Counted from the stretch's first letter, positions 34,802-44,460 are shown. The stretch is 64,000 nucleotides of DNA from Asticcacaulis sp. AC460 (GCF_000495795.1 NZ_AWGD01000030.1:17470-81469), one strand, 5' to 3'. Notes: a model not told the origin generated them from the sequence alone. Translations and numbers: made by a program.

Positions 34802-34851
34802 CCGCATCGGCGTAACCTCGTAATGAGACCACCTCGCAAAGGTGAAAACTT

Positions 34852-34884
34852 GGGTCAGGACTTTCGGGTCCTGGCCCTTTCTTT
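34852..34884. terminator. Bidirectional terminator between leuB and the yggU homolog
   Basis: A 10-bp stem GGGTCAGGAC (34852-34861) / GTCCTGGCCC (34868-34877) with one G-T pair, preceded by AAAACT and followed by TTTCTTT. It lies between convergent genes. Confidence 0.8.
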
Positions 34885-35143
34885 ATGCGAGACGGCTGAG
34901 GTCCACGTCCCCGTCTATCTCGATCTGCTTGAGGCGCGACGTGTCACCGGCGACCAGCGACAGGCGCGATTTCGGGATGCCGAGGGTTTTGGCCAGAAAG
35001 GCGATCAAGGCCTCATTGGCGCGGCCTTCGATGGGCGCCGCGCGGACCCGCACTTTCAGGAATCTACGCCCCTGCTCGTCTTCGCCCCAGCCGTCGACGG
35101 CATCTGCCGAAGCCCTGGGAGTCAGGCGTATCGCAATCCTCAA
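34883..35143 (-). CDS. DUF167/YggU-family protein
   Basis: An 86-residue protein of the DUF167 family, function unknown. It shows the usual LTPRASADAVDG, RVRAAPIEGRANEALI and the GIPKSRLSLVAGDTSRLKQI segment. Its ATG overlaps the stop of the YggT homolog as ATGA; yggT-yggU adjacency is common in bacteria. Confidence 0.9.
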   Translation of the reverse strand: MRIAIRLTPRASADAVDGWGEDEQGRRFLKVRVRAAPIEGRANEALIAFLAKTLGIPKSRLSLVAGDTSRLKQIEIDGDVDLSRLA

Positions 35144-35448
35144 GAACCGATCAGAGCGTAGAGGTTACGCTCGGCAATCGGCAGGAGTTGGCGCTGAATG
35201 GCGCCGATGATCAGCACAGCGATCAGGAAGCTGATGTCCAGCCCGCCGACCGACGGAATAAACCGGCGGAAGGGTTCAAGGATCGGCGCCGTGATGCGGT
35301 CCAGGACGTCGGCAATCCGCGCCATGGTCGGGTTACGCAAATTGACCACATTGAAGAAGACCAGCCAGCTCAGGATCATATAGGCGAACAGCACGAACAG
35401 GATGGCGCTGAACAAGCCATTCAGGACGTCGAAGATGAAACCAACCAT
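35140..35448 (-). CDS. YggT-family integral membrane protein
   Basis: A 102-residue protein with one YggT repeat and two main membrane segments (LFSAILFVLFAYMILSWLVF and ISFLIAVLIIGAIQRQLL) around the conserved NPTMARIADVLDRITAPILEPFRR. The family is linked to osmotic and cell-division functions in various bacteria, but its biochemistry is unknown. Start MVGFIF at 35448; the longer frame to 35502 runs through the intergenic region. Confidence 0.9.
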   Translation of the reverse strand: MVGFIFDVLNGLFSAILFVLFAYMILSWLVFFNVVNLRNPTMARIADVLDRITAPILEPFRRFIPSVGGLDISFLIAVLIIGAIQRQLLPIAERNLYALIGS

Positions 35449-35514
35449 TGCGGACCTTTCTCTGCCTGCTGGCAGATATAATGGATTCCGTAAGCCGTAC
35501 AAGTTAAGGAGCGC

Positions 35515-35542
35515 TTGACATGCGTCGTTCTTGGCTTAAATA
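35515..35542 (+). promoter_or_regulatory. Promoter of tRNA-Ala
   Basis: -35 TTGACA (35515-35520), a 16-nt spacer and -10 TAAATA (35537-35542), ending 22 nt before the tRNA. Confidence 0.65.
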
Positions 35543-35564
35543 GACGGCTCCTTGCGGAAGGCAC

Positions 35565-35640
35565 GGGGCTATAGCTCAGTTGGTAGAGCGCCTCGTTCGC
35601 AATGAGGAGGCCAGCGGTTCGAATCCGCTTAGCTCCACCA
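35565..35640 (+). tRNA. tRNA-Ala(CGC)
   Basis: 76 nt with encoded CCA. The 7-bp acceptor stem GGGGCTA/TAGCTCC contains the G3-U70 alanine identity pair. The D arm is GCTCAGTTGGTAGAGC, the anticodon loop TTCGCAA gives anticodon CGC (codon GCG), and the T arm is GCGGTTCGAATCCGC. This normal tRNA contrasts with the permuted tRNA-like RNA at 3212-3411. Confidence 0.97.
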
Positions 35641-35667
35641 CCCGTCCTTCCGGTTCTCCCTTACATG

Positions 35668-36630
35668 TTATGACGTCTTCAGGTGTTCGTCGAAGAACGC
35701 CACCACCAGATTCGCCGTGATGGCCAGGCCCTTGGCAGGGTCGACCTCGCCGAAGGCCTTACGGCGGCGGTCTTGCGGAACATGCCCCGACAACAGGGCG
35801 GCATCAAGAAAGTTCAGGTGCCGGAAGTCCGCGCGCTGCACCAGATGCGGCGCGGCAGATGCCTGGCTGACGGCCGCCCAGTCGCGTTCGCTCCGGGCGA
35901 TGCTGTTCGCCGGCTCGCCAGGCGTGATGCTGCGGACATGCAGAAGCGGCTGTTTCGGCCGGGCCGCCAGCGCATCGTCGGCATAGTCGCCGTCAAGGTT
36001 GACCACGGCGCGGATCGCCGGGTTGCGGGAAGCCGCCAGAACTGCCGCCGCACCGCCGACAGAGTGTCCAAAGACGCCAACGGGCGAATGGCTGCGGAGG
36101 CTTTTGTCCGCCAGAACCGAGAGGATCGCTTCCGCCGTCTTGGCATAGGGCGGGTGCGACCCGGCGTCGGGCAGGTCGCTGAGCGCTGCTACGACATAGC
36201 CATGGCTGGCAATATCCTCGCACGGGACGCGATAATCCTGCCCCGTCAGGTACCAGCCCGGCGCAAATACCAGCAGCGGCCAGGCGCCTTTCGCCATGGG
36301 CGCATCCGGGATGGCGTGACCGTGCGCCTCGGCCAGGGCCTGAGCCACCGGGCCGCCGAAGCGCCGCGTCAGTTGCGCCGCATGACCAGGCGACATCACG
36401 GGGGCGGGATGGGTCGAGGCCGACGGCTGTCCTTGTGCGGGGTAGAAGACGATCACGGCGCCTGCGCCCGAGGTCACCAGACCGGAGCGGCCGATGGCAT
36501 AGGGTCCGTCGGGCCTGGGCGGCGAGAACACCGGCGCCGGTACGGCGACGTGCGGCTCGCTGCGGCAACCGGTCGCCGATAGCAATGCGGCCGCAGAGCC
36601 CGCCAGACATGTCCGTCGATCGATCGTCAT
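35668..36630 (-). CDS. Lipoprotein alpha/beta hydrolase
   Basis: A 320-residue hydrolase of the platelet-activating-factor-acetylhydrolase/dienelactone-hydrolase type. The N-terminus MTIDRRTCLAGSAAALLSA ends in a lipobox (SATGC), with an RR pair that could be a Tat signal. The core has LLVFAPGWYLTGQDYRV, the nucleophile elbow GHSVGGAAAV, an acid candidate in VVNLDGDYADDA, and a His in ADFRHLNFLDAALLSGH. The substrate is unknown. Start at 36630; a longer frame to 36657 lacks the signal structure. Confidence 0.82.
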   Translation of the reverse strand: MTIDRRTCLAGSAAALLSATGCRSEPHVAVPAPVFSPPRPDGPYAIGRSGLVTSGAGAVIVFYPAQGQPSASTHPAPVMSPGHAAQLTRRFGGPVAQALAEAHGHAIPDAPMAKGAWPLLVFAPGWYLTGQDYRVPCEDIASHGYVVAALSDLPDAGSHPPYAKTAEAILSVLADKSLRSHSPVGVFGHSVGGAAAVLAASRNPAIRAVVNLDGDYADDALAARPKQPLLHVRSITPGEPANSIARSERDWAAVSQASAAPHLVQRADFRHLNFLDAALLSGHVPQDRRRKAFGEVDPAKGLAITANLVVAFFDEHLKTS

Positions 36631-36751
36631 CGCGCCTCCGTCCCTACAGTGCACCAAGGCCGCGATGAGGGAAAGACCCTAAGCGGTAAGGTTGACAGGG
36701 TCCCGATTACCATTACGGTCGGCGACCAACATCCAGCCGGGGATTGGCGTC

Positions 36752-38326
36752 ATGCATCTGTTTGAACTCGTGATCGCCATGTTGCTGGCGATCATCGTGC
36801 TCCACTTCATCGCCCGCAAACTGAACCTGCCGCCCGCCGTGGCGCTGCTGGCCGGCGGGACCCTGCTAGCCTTTATCCCGGGCCTGCCGCAGATCCATCT
36901 CGATCCGGCCCTGGTCCTGGTCATCTTCCTGCCGCCGCTGCTGATGGACGGCGCCTGGTTCATCCCGTTCGCGCAACTGCGCAAGCATATCCTGGGCGTC
37001 GGATCGCTGGCCATCGGCGCGGTGATCTTCACCACCGTCGTGGTCGCCGTCGTCACCCACTGGCTGTTCCCTGCCCTGCCCTGGGCCGCCTGCGCCGCGC
37101 TGGGCGCCATCGTCGCGCCGCCCGACGCCGTCTCGGCCCGCGCCGTGCTGCAGCAGGTCCACCTACCCAAGCGCCCTGCTATCCTGCTGGAAGGCGAAAG
37201 CCTGCTCAACGACGCCACCGGCCTCGTGCTGTTCCGCTTTGCCGTGGCGGCCGGGGTGACCGGTGCCTTCAGCGCGGTCGAGGCCGTGCAGAGCTTTGCC
37301 ATCCTGGCCATCGGCGGGGCCGTGGTCGGCGCGGTCATTGCCGGCATCTGGGTGAAGCTGGCCAAACACCTGAAGGACGAATACCTGATCATCGCCGCCT
37401 CGTGCCTGACCGCCTGGGCTTCCTATCTGGCTGGCGAAATGCTGCATGTTTCGGGGGTTATTGCGTGCGTCGTGGCGGGCCTGATCTGCGGCTGGTACCA
37501 GCATGTCGTCTTCTCCGCCGCTGTCCGGATGCGCGGCACCTCCTTCTGGACGGTGATGATCTTCCTGATGGAAGCCATGGTTTTCATGCTGATCGGCTCG
37601 TCGCTGCGCGGCGTGCTGGAACGGGTCGGCGGCTTCGGCGTGATCGTCGAACAGATGGCGGTGCCGATCCTGCTGATCCTGCTGGCCCTGACCCTGGCGC
37701 GGTTCGCCTGGGTGTTTGGGGGCGACCTGATCGCCGCCGGCCTGAATCGGATGGGCTGGAAAACATGCACGCCACTGGGGGCCAAGTGCTCCACGGTGAT
37801 CAGCTGGGCCGGGATGCGCGGCGTGGTGACGCTGGCGGTTGCGCTCAGCGTGCCGGAAAATTTCCCCGGCCGTGACTTCATGCTGGTGACGGCGTTCGCG
37901 GTCATCCTGGGGACTGTGGTGATCCAGGGCATGACCCTGGGCCAGGTCATCCGCTGGGCCGATCTCAAGGAGCACGAAGCCGATCGCGCCCGCATGACCA
38001 TGAGCCAGGCCGAGGCCTCCATGGCCCAGGCCCAGGCTGTGGTGGTTCAAAAACTGGCCTATGACGAAGACGGCAAGCTGGTCCACCCACAACTGCTGGA
38101 GCGTTACAGCAAACGCGCCGTGATCAGCGTGGAATATGCTGCCGACAAGGAGAGCTTCACGCCGCGCCTGCACGCCCATTTCGACTTGATTCTGGCGGCG
38201 GTGGCCGCCGGCCGCGCCGAGTTGATCCGGCTGCACCGCGCCGGCGAGATCGATGATCACACCCTGCATGAACTGGAGCGTGATCTGGATCTGGAAGAGC
38301 TGAGCGCGATCTCGGCAAAGGCCTGA
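36752..38326 (+). CDS. Na+/H+ antiporter, CPA1 (NhaP-type)
   Basis: A 524-residue cation/proton exchanger of the inner membrane, with about 12 hydrophobic segments in the first 410 residues and a cytoplasmic helical tail. CPA1 signatures include FLPPLLMDGAWF, GAIVAPPDAVSARAVL, the ion-site motif LEGESLLNDATGLVLFRFAV, and SWAGMRGVVTLAVALSVP. ATG 36752 (MHLFELVIAM) follows GGGGATTGG; an upstream frame to 36692 is non-homologous. The C-terminal tail probably senses pH or nucleotide in the family. Confidence 0.92.
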   Translation: MHLFELVIAMLLAIIVLHFIARKLNLPPAVALLAGGTLLAFIPGLPQIHLDPALVLVIFLPPLLMDGAWFIPFAQLRKHILGVGSLAIGAVIFTTVVVAVVTHWLFPALPWAACAALGAIVAPPDAVSARAVLQQVHLPKRPAILLEGESLLNDATGLVLFRFAVAAGVTGAFSAVEAVQSFAILAIGGAVVGAVIAGIWVKLAKHLKDEYLIIAASCLTAWASYLAGEMLHVSGVIACVVAGLICGWYQHVVFSAAVRMRGTSFWTVMIFLMEAMVFMLIGSSLRGVLERVGGFGVIVEQMAVPILLILLALTLARFAWVFGGDLIAAGLNRMGWKTCTPLGAKCSTVISWAGMRGVVTLAVALSVPENFPGRDFMLVTAFAVILGTVVIQGMTLGQVIRWADLKEHEADRARMTMSQAEASMAQAQAVVVQKLAYDEDGKLVHPQLLERYSKRAVISVEYAADKESFTPRLHAHFDLILAAVAAGRAELIRLHRAGEIDDHTLHELERDLDLEELSAISAKA

Positions 38327-38331
38327 AGCCG

Positions 38332-40320
38332 TCAGGTGCCGTAGCGCGCGACCAGGGACGTCATCTCCGGCGCTACGGCTTCGGCGAAGCGGATGCCGAT
38401 CTCGCTGCTGCCCCGGCGGACGATCAGGCAGTGATGTGTCCCGCCATTGTCACCGATTTCCAGGTCGAAACTGTCCGGCACCTTGCGCGGGTCGTTGGTG
38501 ATCACCTTGGCGCCGCGCTTGGAGATATTGCGCAGGGAACAGGGGATTTTCACTCCGGCGCTGGTGATGATCATGCCCGGCCGCGCCGTGCGGATGCGGG
38601 TGTCGAAGCGGCGCTCCTCCATGCCGATGATCCAGTCGTCGAGATTGCGCCCGATGCTGGCCACGCCGCTGGTCGCGACATGCATGTTGGATGAAATCTC
38701 CTCGGTAGCGACGCTCTGCTCCTGGATCGACTCGACGGCGTGGTCGACATAGGACTGCACCTCGTCGACCGCGTCGGTGATCGACGACAGGGCGGCGACG
38801 ACCTGGTCCGACAGGGTCTGCATGGCGGCGATTTCCGCCGATATCCGCTTGGTCGCCGCGCTGGTCTGCGACGCCAGTTGCTTGACCTCGTTGGCGACGA
38901 CGGCAAAGCCCTTGCCGGCCTCTCCGGCGCGGGCGGATTCGATGGTGGCGTTCAGCGCCAGCAGGTTGATCTGGCCGGCGACCTGGGCGATCAGTTGGAC
39001 CACGCCGTCCATGGCCTGAGCGGCGCGGCGCATGTCCGAGGTCGAGGTCCCGGCGCCGTGGGTGCGGGCGTGGATCTGCTGGACGGCGTCGCGGGTGCGG
39101 CCCATGCTGTCAACGATCATCCCGACCTGGACGTGCATCTCTTCGGCAGCCGAAGCGACGGCCTCGACATTGTTCAGGGTCTCGTCAGCGGCTTCGACAG
39201 CGCGGGTGCGCGCCGACATGGAGGCCGTGATATCGGTGGCGTATTTGACGATCTTGACCGGCCGGCCGGCAGCGTCGATGATCGGATTGTAGGTCGCCTG
39301 GAGCCAGATCGGCTTATCGTTCTTGCCGAAGCGCTGGTAGATGGCCGAGACCGGCTGGCCCGAGCGCAGCTTGTCCCAGAAATGGGCGTATTCCGGGCTT
39401 TCGGCATAGTCGCGTTTGACGAACATCTTGTGATGCTGGCCCTTGACCTCGTTGAGGCCGTAGCCCGTCGCCGCCAGGAAGTTCGGGTTGGCGTCCAGGA
39501 TGATGCCGTCCAGGGTGAAGGCGATCACCGCCTGGGTGCGGTTTATGGCTTCGATCTGGCCTTCGTAGTCGGCGTTGCGTATCTTTTCCGCGGTGACGTC
39601 AGTGGCGAACTTGACCACCTTCATCGGCTTGCCGCCGGCATCCATGATCGGGCTGTAGGTAGCGCGGATCCACACTTCGCGGCCACCCTTGGCGAGGCGA
39701 CGGTACTCCGCCGCCTGGAACTCGCCCCTACGCAGCGCCGCCCAGAAAGCCCGGTAGGAGGGATGTCCGGCTTCTTCAGGCGGGACGAACAGGCGATGGT
39801 TCTGACCGACGACCTCGCCGCGGGTGTAGCCCATGGTTGAAAGAAAGTTGCTGTTGGCGTCCAGGATGGTGCCGTCCATGGTGAAAGAGATAACCGCCTG
39901 GGAGCGCTGGATGGCGGCGATCTGGCCGGCGTCGTCGACCGATTGATGCTTTTCGGCGGTGATGTCGCTGGCGATCTTGACGATGGCCGTGACCCGGCCC
40001 AGGGCATCGGTAATCGGGTTGTAGGTGGCCTGCAGCCAGATGTGACGGCCGCCGGCGGCGATGCGTTCGAACTCGCCTTCCTTGAACTCGCCGGTGCGAA
40101 GTTCGGCCCAGAAGCTGCGGTAAACCTCGGTGTTGGCGGCACCCTCGGGCATGAACAGGCTGTGGTGCCGGCCGACGATCTGGCTGGTCGTGTAGCCCAT
40201 GGTCTTCAGGAAATTGTCATTGGCGTCCAGGATGGTGCCATCCGGCCGGAAACGGATCACCGCCAAAGACTTGTCGACGGCCCGACGAAAGGCGCTGTCA
40301 TCCGATCCAAACAAACCCAT
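38332..40320 (-). CDS. Soluble chemoreceptor with three PAS domains and a C-terminal PilZ domain
   Basis: A 662-residue methyl-accepting chemotaxis-type protein with no membrane segment. Three near-identical PAS units of about 122 residues ([60 protein letters not shown]) resemble the Aer/PAS_3 type. An MCP signalling domain follows ([40 protein letters not shown]), then a PilZ domain with the c-di-GMP motifs RFDTR and NISKRG. It could link redox or ligand sensing to chemotaxis and c-di-GMP (inference). ATG 40320 (MGLFGSDDS) is preferred to a longer frame at 40365. Confidence 0.9.
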   Translation of the reverse strand: MGLFGSDDSAFRRAVDKSLAVIRFRPDGTILDANDNFLKTMGYTTSQIVGRHHSLFMPEGAANTEVYRSFWAELRTGEFKEGEFERIAAGGRHIWLQATYNPITDALGRVTAIVKIASDITAEKHQSVDDAGQIAAIQRSQAVISFTMDGTILDANSNFLSTMGYTRGEVVGQNHRLFVPPEEAGHPSYRAFWAALRRGEFQAAEYRRLAKGGREVWIRATYSPIMDAGGKPMKVVKFATDVTAEKIRNADYEGQIEAINRTQAVIAFTLDGIILDANPNFLAATGYGLNEVKGQHHKMFVKRDYAESPEYAHFWDKLRSGQPVSAIYQRFGKNDKPIWLQATYNPIIDAAGRPVKIVKYATDITASMSARTRAVEAADETLNNVEAVASAAEEMHVQVGMIVDSMGRTRDAVQQIHARTHGAGTSTSDMRRAAQAMDGVVQLIAQVAGQINLLALNATIESARAGEAGKGFAVVANEVKQLASQTSAATKRISAEIAAMQTLSDQVVAALSSITDAVDEVQSYVDHAVESIQEQSVATEEISSNMHVATSGVASIGRNLDDWIIGMEERRFDTRIRTARPGMIITSAGVKIPCSLRNISKRGAKVITNDPRKVPDSFDLEIGDNGGTHHCLIVRRGSSEIGIRFAEAVAPEMTSLVARYGT

Positions 40321-40442
40321 GGTCACGATCCGGCAAACGATTACACTCGCCGACAGTGTTAACAAAGGCCGTAAATTTAGGCTTAATTTGGCAAATCCGG
40401 AGTTATATTTCGTTTAATTTCGCGTTATGCGATCGCATCAAC

Positions 40443-40466
40443 GAGTCGGTGAGTTGGTGAGTTGGT
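40443..40466. repeat. Three tandem 8-bp repeats
   Basis: GAGTCGGT-GAGTTGGT-GAGTTGGT (40443-40466) in the 235-bp AT-rich gap between the chemoreceptor and the low-GC gene. Too short to be a CRISPR; its role is unknown. Apart from this the gap shows nothing recognisable. Confidence 0.6.
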
Positions 40467-40556
40467 GACTGCATGACATATCTCGCTAAGCATTACATAA
40501 ATGATTAAGTTTGTATTCAATTTTTTGAAATAAAAATTAAACATACCGCTTTTTCT

Positions 40557-41444
40557 TTACGTAACTCTTGCCTGACCAAAATTATTTCGGCCGATATAGT
40601 AGCTACTAGGACCCGTCTGCTCTACTGACAAAGTGTAGTTCGAGTGAAAAATTCGAGGCTGATTTCTTTCAAATACGTCAAAGTAGGTAACTTCCATATC
40701 AATTTCGCCCGAAGATGTTCGCATAAACTCTCGTCCAGACTCACCAAAAAACCAAAAATAAAGAACTTCACTTTGATTTGGTGCTAAAGCCGAAAGACGA
40801 CGTGTGCGACCGTCAAATTTTTTTGGCGCAATGCCTGTAGGTTCATACTTAACCCATAAGGTGGCATTGACAGCCACTCCCAAAGCGGGAGTTGAACCAA
40901 AATTAGTAACTGTCAAAGCGAAAATTAGTAAATCCTGATAGTCATCTCCATCAGGATTGAAGCGTAATGGATCATATTCAATCGTAGGCCCATCAGCCAA
41001 AACCCAAGCTCTATCGGCTTTTAACAACTCTCCAGCACTGTTGGCAGCCAGCATCGCAGCATTTGCAGACCGTCTTGCTTCTCGAAAGGTGAGAGCTACC
41101 GCAATCAAAGCCGCAAAATTAATAACCGTGCCGACAATAAAGGCTATGGCAGTCCAATTTGCACTGTCGCGAGCTGCATCTGCCGCTTTCCATTGGGCGC
41201 ATAAGTCGGAGGTCCGCAAGTCCATTGACGGATCACAAGGCCAGCTTTCGGGCGCATAGCTGCTAGCCATAGCTGTCTCAAGAGTCGCCGCCAGACCAGC
41301 CATCTGCATTTCCCGGTGCTGCCCGTTCGAATTCTTCCACAACAGAATGAGGTTGGAAAAGGTCAGCGCAGCCAGAAAACAGACCAGAATCGGCAACGCG
41401 ATCTTGGTCCAATTCCGACTCGACTCAGATGTGCCCTCACCCAT
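40557..41444 (-). CDS. Low-GC two-span membrane protein, probably acquired
   Basis: A 295-residue protein with a membrane segment near residues 15-34 (IALPILVCFLAALTFSNLIL), a second at about 97-117 (WTAIAFIVGTVINFAALIAVAL), a short helical linker, and a C-terminal beta-rich domain (VLADGPTIEYDPLRFNPDG on). Similar two-helix plus beta-sandwich proteins are often found singly in genomic islands; the function is unknown. Base composition is clearly lower in GC than in neighbours over most of its length, while its N-terminal coding part matches the host, which supports horizontal acquisition. Confidence 0.75.
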   Translation of the reverse strand: MGEGTSESSRNWTKIALPILVCFLAALTFSNLILLWKNSNGQHREMQMAGLAATLETAMASSYAPESWPCDPSMDLRTSDLCAQWKAADAARDSANWTAIAFIVGTVINFAALIAVALTFREARRSANAAMLAANSAGELLKADRAWVLADGPTIEYDPLRFNPDGDDYQDLLIFALTVTNFGSTPALGVAVNATLWVKYEPTGIAPKKFDGRTRRLSALAPNQSEVLYFWFFGESGREFMRTSSGEIDMEVTYFDVFERNQPRIFHSNYTLSVEQTGPSSYYIGRNNFGQARVT

Positions 41445-41504
41445 GTCCGCAGGCTGACATAAACGAGCAATTGCCTCAAGCGCCCCTGATCGTTGAAGCC
41501 TCCA

Positions 41505-42911
41505 CTATCCAGGCAAAAAGATCTTCTGGGGGTTCATCAGATTATGCGGGTCCAGGGTCTGTTTGATGGCGCGCATGGTGGCCACGGCGTCGGCGCTGTG
41601 TTCCTGGACCAGGTATTCGCGCTTGTTCAGCCCGATGCCGTGCTCGCCGGTGCAGGTGCCGCCGCAGGCCAGGGCGCGCTCGATCATCGCCTGGTAGACC
41701 TTTTTCGCCCGGGCGCGTTCTTCCGGAGCGTTGGGATCGAGGCAGAACAGGACGTGGAAATTGCCGTCGCCGACATGGCCGACGATCGGCGCCAATAACC
41801 CTTCGCGGGCGATATCGGCGTGGACCGCGGTCACCGCTTCGTGCAGGTGCGACAGCGGCACGCAGACATCCGACGACCACACCACCGCCCCTGGACGCAG
41901 GGATTTGCTGGCGAAATAGGCGTTATGACGCGCCTTCCACAGCCGGCTGCGGTCCTCGGCCGCCGTCGCCCACTGGAAACCCTCACCGCCATTGTCAGCC
42001 GCGATCTCGGCGGCCATTTCCGCCTGTTCGGCCACGGAGGCGTCGCTGCCGTGGAATTCGATGAACAGGTGCGGTTTGTCCGGCAGGCCCAGCTGCGACC
42101 AGGCATTGCAGGCGCGGACCTGGGCTTGGTCGAGGAACTCGACCCGCGCCACGGGGATGCCCGACAGCATGATCTGCTGGACGGCAGTGATGGCGCCGCC
42201 GATGGTGTCGAAGGCGCAGGTCGCCGCGCCGATCGCCGCCGGCAGGCCGTGAAGTTTCAGGCGGATTTCGGTGATAATCCCCAGCGTGCCTTCGGAGCCG
42301 ATATAGAGATGGGTCAGGTCATAGCCTGCCGCCGACTTGCGCGCCCTGCCGCCGGTTCTGATCACTGTGCCGTCGGGTTGGACCACGGTCAGGCCCAGGA
42401 CATTGTGCGCCATGGTGCCGTAGCGGACAGCGTTCGTCCCTGAGGCCCGGGTCGAGGCCATGCCGCCGATCGAGGCATTGGCGCCCGGATCGATCGGGAA
42501 AAACAGCCCCTGGTGGCGCAGGTCGTGATTGAGCTGTTCGCGCGTCACTCCGGCTTCGACCAGGACGTCCATATTGTCGGCGCTGACGTCGAGGATGGCG
42601 TCCATGCGCGCCAGGTTGATGGCCAGCCCGCCCAAAGGTGCGGTGATATGGCCTTCCAGCGAGGTGCCGGCGCCCGAGGCGATCATCGGCACGCGATAGC
42701 GGGTGCAGAGGGCGGCGATCTGCGACACCTCTTCGGTGGTCAGCGGAAAGGCGACCGCATCGGGCGGATAGGCTTCGGGAAAGGCTTCACCGGTAGCGTA
42801 TTGCGCGCGGACGGCTTGCGAGAGTGACAACCGGTCGCCCAGCAAGGTGCGCAGGTCGTGGAGGCATTGTGGTGAGATCGTGCCGTGAACCGGCGTGTGC
42901 GGCGTGTCCAT
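41505..42911 (-). CDS. FAD-linked D-2-hydroxyacid dehydrogenase (D-lactate/glycolate oxidase type)
   Basis: A 468-residue VAO/PCMH-family flavoenzyme, like D-lactate dehydrogenase (cytochrome) or GlcD, oxidising D-2-hydroxyacids and passing electrons to cytochrome c or quinone. The FAD-binding loop is VPMIASGAGTSLEGHITAPL, with RKSAAGYDLTHLYIGSEGTL, and the C-terminal VGHVGDGNFHVLF and CTGEHGIGLNKREYL are the metal and substrate signatures. No glcE or glcF genes are adjacent, favouring the single-subunit D-lactate type; dld or dlgD assignments remain open. Confidence 0.88.
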   Translation of the reverse strand: MDTPHTPVHGTISPQCLHDLRTLLGDRLSLSQAVRAQYATGEAFPEAYPPDAVAFPLTTEEVSQIAALCTRYRVPMIASGAGTSLEGHITAPLGGLAINLARMDAILDVSADNMDVLVEAGVTREQLNHDLRHQGLFFPIDPGANASIGGMASTRASGTNAVRYGTMAHNVLGLTVVQPDGTVIRTGGRARKSAAGYDLTHLYIGSEGTLGIITEIRLKLHGLPAAIGAATCAFDTIGGAITAVQQIMLSGIPVARVEFLDQAQVRACNAWSQLGLPDKPHLFIEFHGSDASVAEQAEMAAEIAADNGGEGFQWATAAEDRSRLWKARHNAYFASKSLRPGAVVWSSDVCVPLSHLHEAVTAVHADIAREGLLAPIVGHVGDGNFHVLFCLDPNAPEERARAKKVYQAMIERALACGGTCTGEHGIGLNKREYLVQEHSADAVATMRAIKQTLDPHNLMNPQKIFLPG

Positions 42912-42953
42912 GGCGCCATATTACTCCACCCTGCTGCGGGCAGCCATAGCCAC

Positions 42954-43463
42954 CTACGACGCGGCGCGGATGCCCGAGTGCATCATGTCGATCTTGCCGA
43001 TCAGGGCGTCGTGGCCCAAGATCATGTCGACATTGACACCGTCGCTGGCGAGCGGGAGGCGCAGCCAGAACAGGCTCAAACCCTGGGCGCCGCGCCACGC
43101 CATGGAATGCAGGCCGACATTGGGCTTTTTCTGTTCAACGACAAAGGTCAGGGCTTCGGCCCAGTATTCGGCCTCCGGGGCCGTGTAGATGCCATCCAGA
43201 GTCTTGCCGGTGATCTCGCCGCCATAGGCCGTAAACAGGTCCGTGCCGGCCAGGCGCTGGCGGAAACAGGTGGCCAGGTTGTCGGGGTGGGGTTCGAGGA
43301 CGTCGATCAGGCTGATGGTCGGCAGGCGGCGTTTGATGGCGGCCGGATCGAGATCGGCCCGGGCCGGCAGACGGCCGCGTTGCCGCAAACTCTTCCAGTA
43401 GCGAAAGATATCTTCGTGCGAGCGCAGACCCGCCAACATTTCGGAAGCCAAACCCGCCATCAC
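42954..43463 (-). CDS. PAS-domain (PAS_5-type) protein
   Basis: A 169-residue single-domain protein resembling the alphaproteobacterial PAS_5 family: DIFRYWKSLRQRGRLPARAD, LPTISLIDVLE, then FRQRLAGTDLFTAYGGEITG. These proteins are stand-alone sensors of unknown ligand. No output domain is present. It stands alone between the flavoenzyme and the mucR terminator. Confidence 0.78.
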   Translation of the reverse strand: MMAGLASEMLAGLRSHEDIFRYWKSLRQRGRLPARADLDPAAIKRRLPTISLIDVLEPHPDNLATCFRQRLAGTDLFTAYGGEITGKTLDGIYTAPEAEYWAEALTFVVEQKKPNVGLHSMAWRGAQGLSLFWLRLPLASDGVNVDMILGHDALIGKIDMMHSGIRAAS

Positions 43464-43673
43464 GAAAAGAACATGCGCCCCTGACTGCTAAAAACTCAAT
43501 ATGAACATTGCCTCAAATGAGAACAACGTGTGAACACTTGTAGTTTGACTTTAAAAAAGGCTCGCGCCTGCGCGAATCACCCGAATTCACCTTCTCTTAA
43601 CTGGTGAATCCTTGGCAAGCGAAAAAGGGTTAACGGCGCCTTATTCCGGCCGCGATTGGCTGTGGAGCAACGC

Positions 43674-43701
43674 AAAAACCCCGCACTTTCAAAGCGCGGG
43701 G
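43674..43701 (-). terminator. Rho-independent terminator of mucR
   Basis: A stem CCCCGC (43679-43684) / GCGGGG (43696-43701) extended inward by CTTT/AAAG after a mismatch; on the minus strand it ends in TTTTT (43678-43674). The rest of the 319-bp gap from 43464 to 43782 shows nothing recognisable. Confidence 0.8.
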
Positions 43702-43782
43702 TTTCGCAACGAACTGTGGATGACTTGCCGCGCTTTATGCCGGCAGCGTGCGGTTGCGAGCTACCATATTTCGCCGGAAAGC

Positions 43783-44211
43783 TTACTTGCTGCCGCGGGT
43801 CTTGCGGGTGACCTGGCGGCCGCCCTGGCCCAGGCCCATTTGCTTGGCCAGGTCCGAACGGGCCTTGGCGTAGTTCGGGGCGACCATCGGGTAGTCCTTG
43901 GGCAGGTTCCACTTGGCGCGGTAGTCTTCCGGGCTCATGCCGTACTTGGTGCGCAGGTGACGCTTCAGCGACTTGAACTTGCGGCCGTCTTCCAGGCAGA
44001 CAATGAAATCGCTGGAGATAGACTTCTTGACCGAAACGGCCGGTTCCTTCGGCGCTTCGACCTTGGTTTCTTCACCCGACGAAATGGAGTTCAGCGCCTG
44101 ATACACGCTTTGAATCAGCGAGGGCAGTTCACTGGCCGGCACTGAATTGTTGCCGACAAACGCGGAAACGATGTCCGCCGTCATGTCCAAGGTATCGGTT
44201 TTGTTTTCCAT
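43783..44211 (-). CDS. MucR/Ros-family zinc-finger transcriptional regulator
   Basis: A 142-residue nucleoid-associated type regulator of the Ros/MucR family, which in Caulobacter works in the cell-cycle network and elsewhere controls exopolysaccharide and virulence genes by binding AT-rich promoters. It has an acidic N-terminal oligomerisation part, then the prokaryotic zinc finger (IVCLEDGRKFKSLKRHL with C and H ligands) and the family block YGMSPEDYRAKWNLPKDYPM. The C-terminus is basic. An AGGATTAG ribosome site precedes the ATG. Monocistronic with its own terminator. Confidence 0.93.
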   Translation of the reverse strand: MENKTDTLDMTADIVSAFVGNNSVPASELPSLIQSVYQALNSISSGEETKVEAPKEPAVSVKKSISSDFIVCLEDGRKFKSLKRHLRTKYGMSPEDYRAKWNLPKDYPMVAPNYAKARSDLAKQMGLGQGGRQVTRKTRGSK

Positions 44212-44460
44212 TACACTAATCCTGTCAAAATTATGCGCTTTACCTAAGCCAGTGATCCGAAATATTCAAGCCGAAACGTTAAAAAAAATGTTCTACACCT
44301 GATTGCCGGAATAAAGTTACTTGTCTCGCCCTAAATGCGCGAATCACGAAAGTAAATCCTGCGCGGGAATAATGGCAAACAAAAGGGCAAGCCGTAAAAA
44401 GAGCAGTCGATCGCCTAAGCTTTATAAGCCCATGCGTATTACCGCATGAAGTTTTTGGCG

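Noticed and set aside
40443..40466. CRISPR-like array
   Set aside because: Only three adjacent 8-bp units without spacers, and no cas genes in the window.
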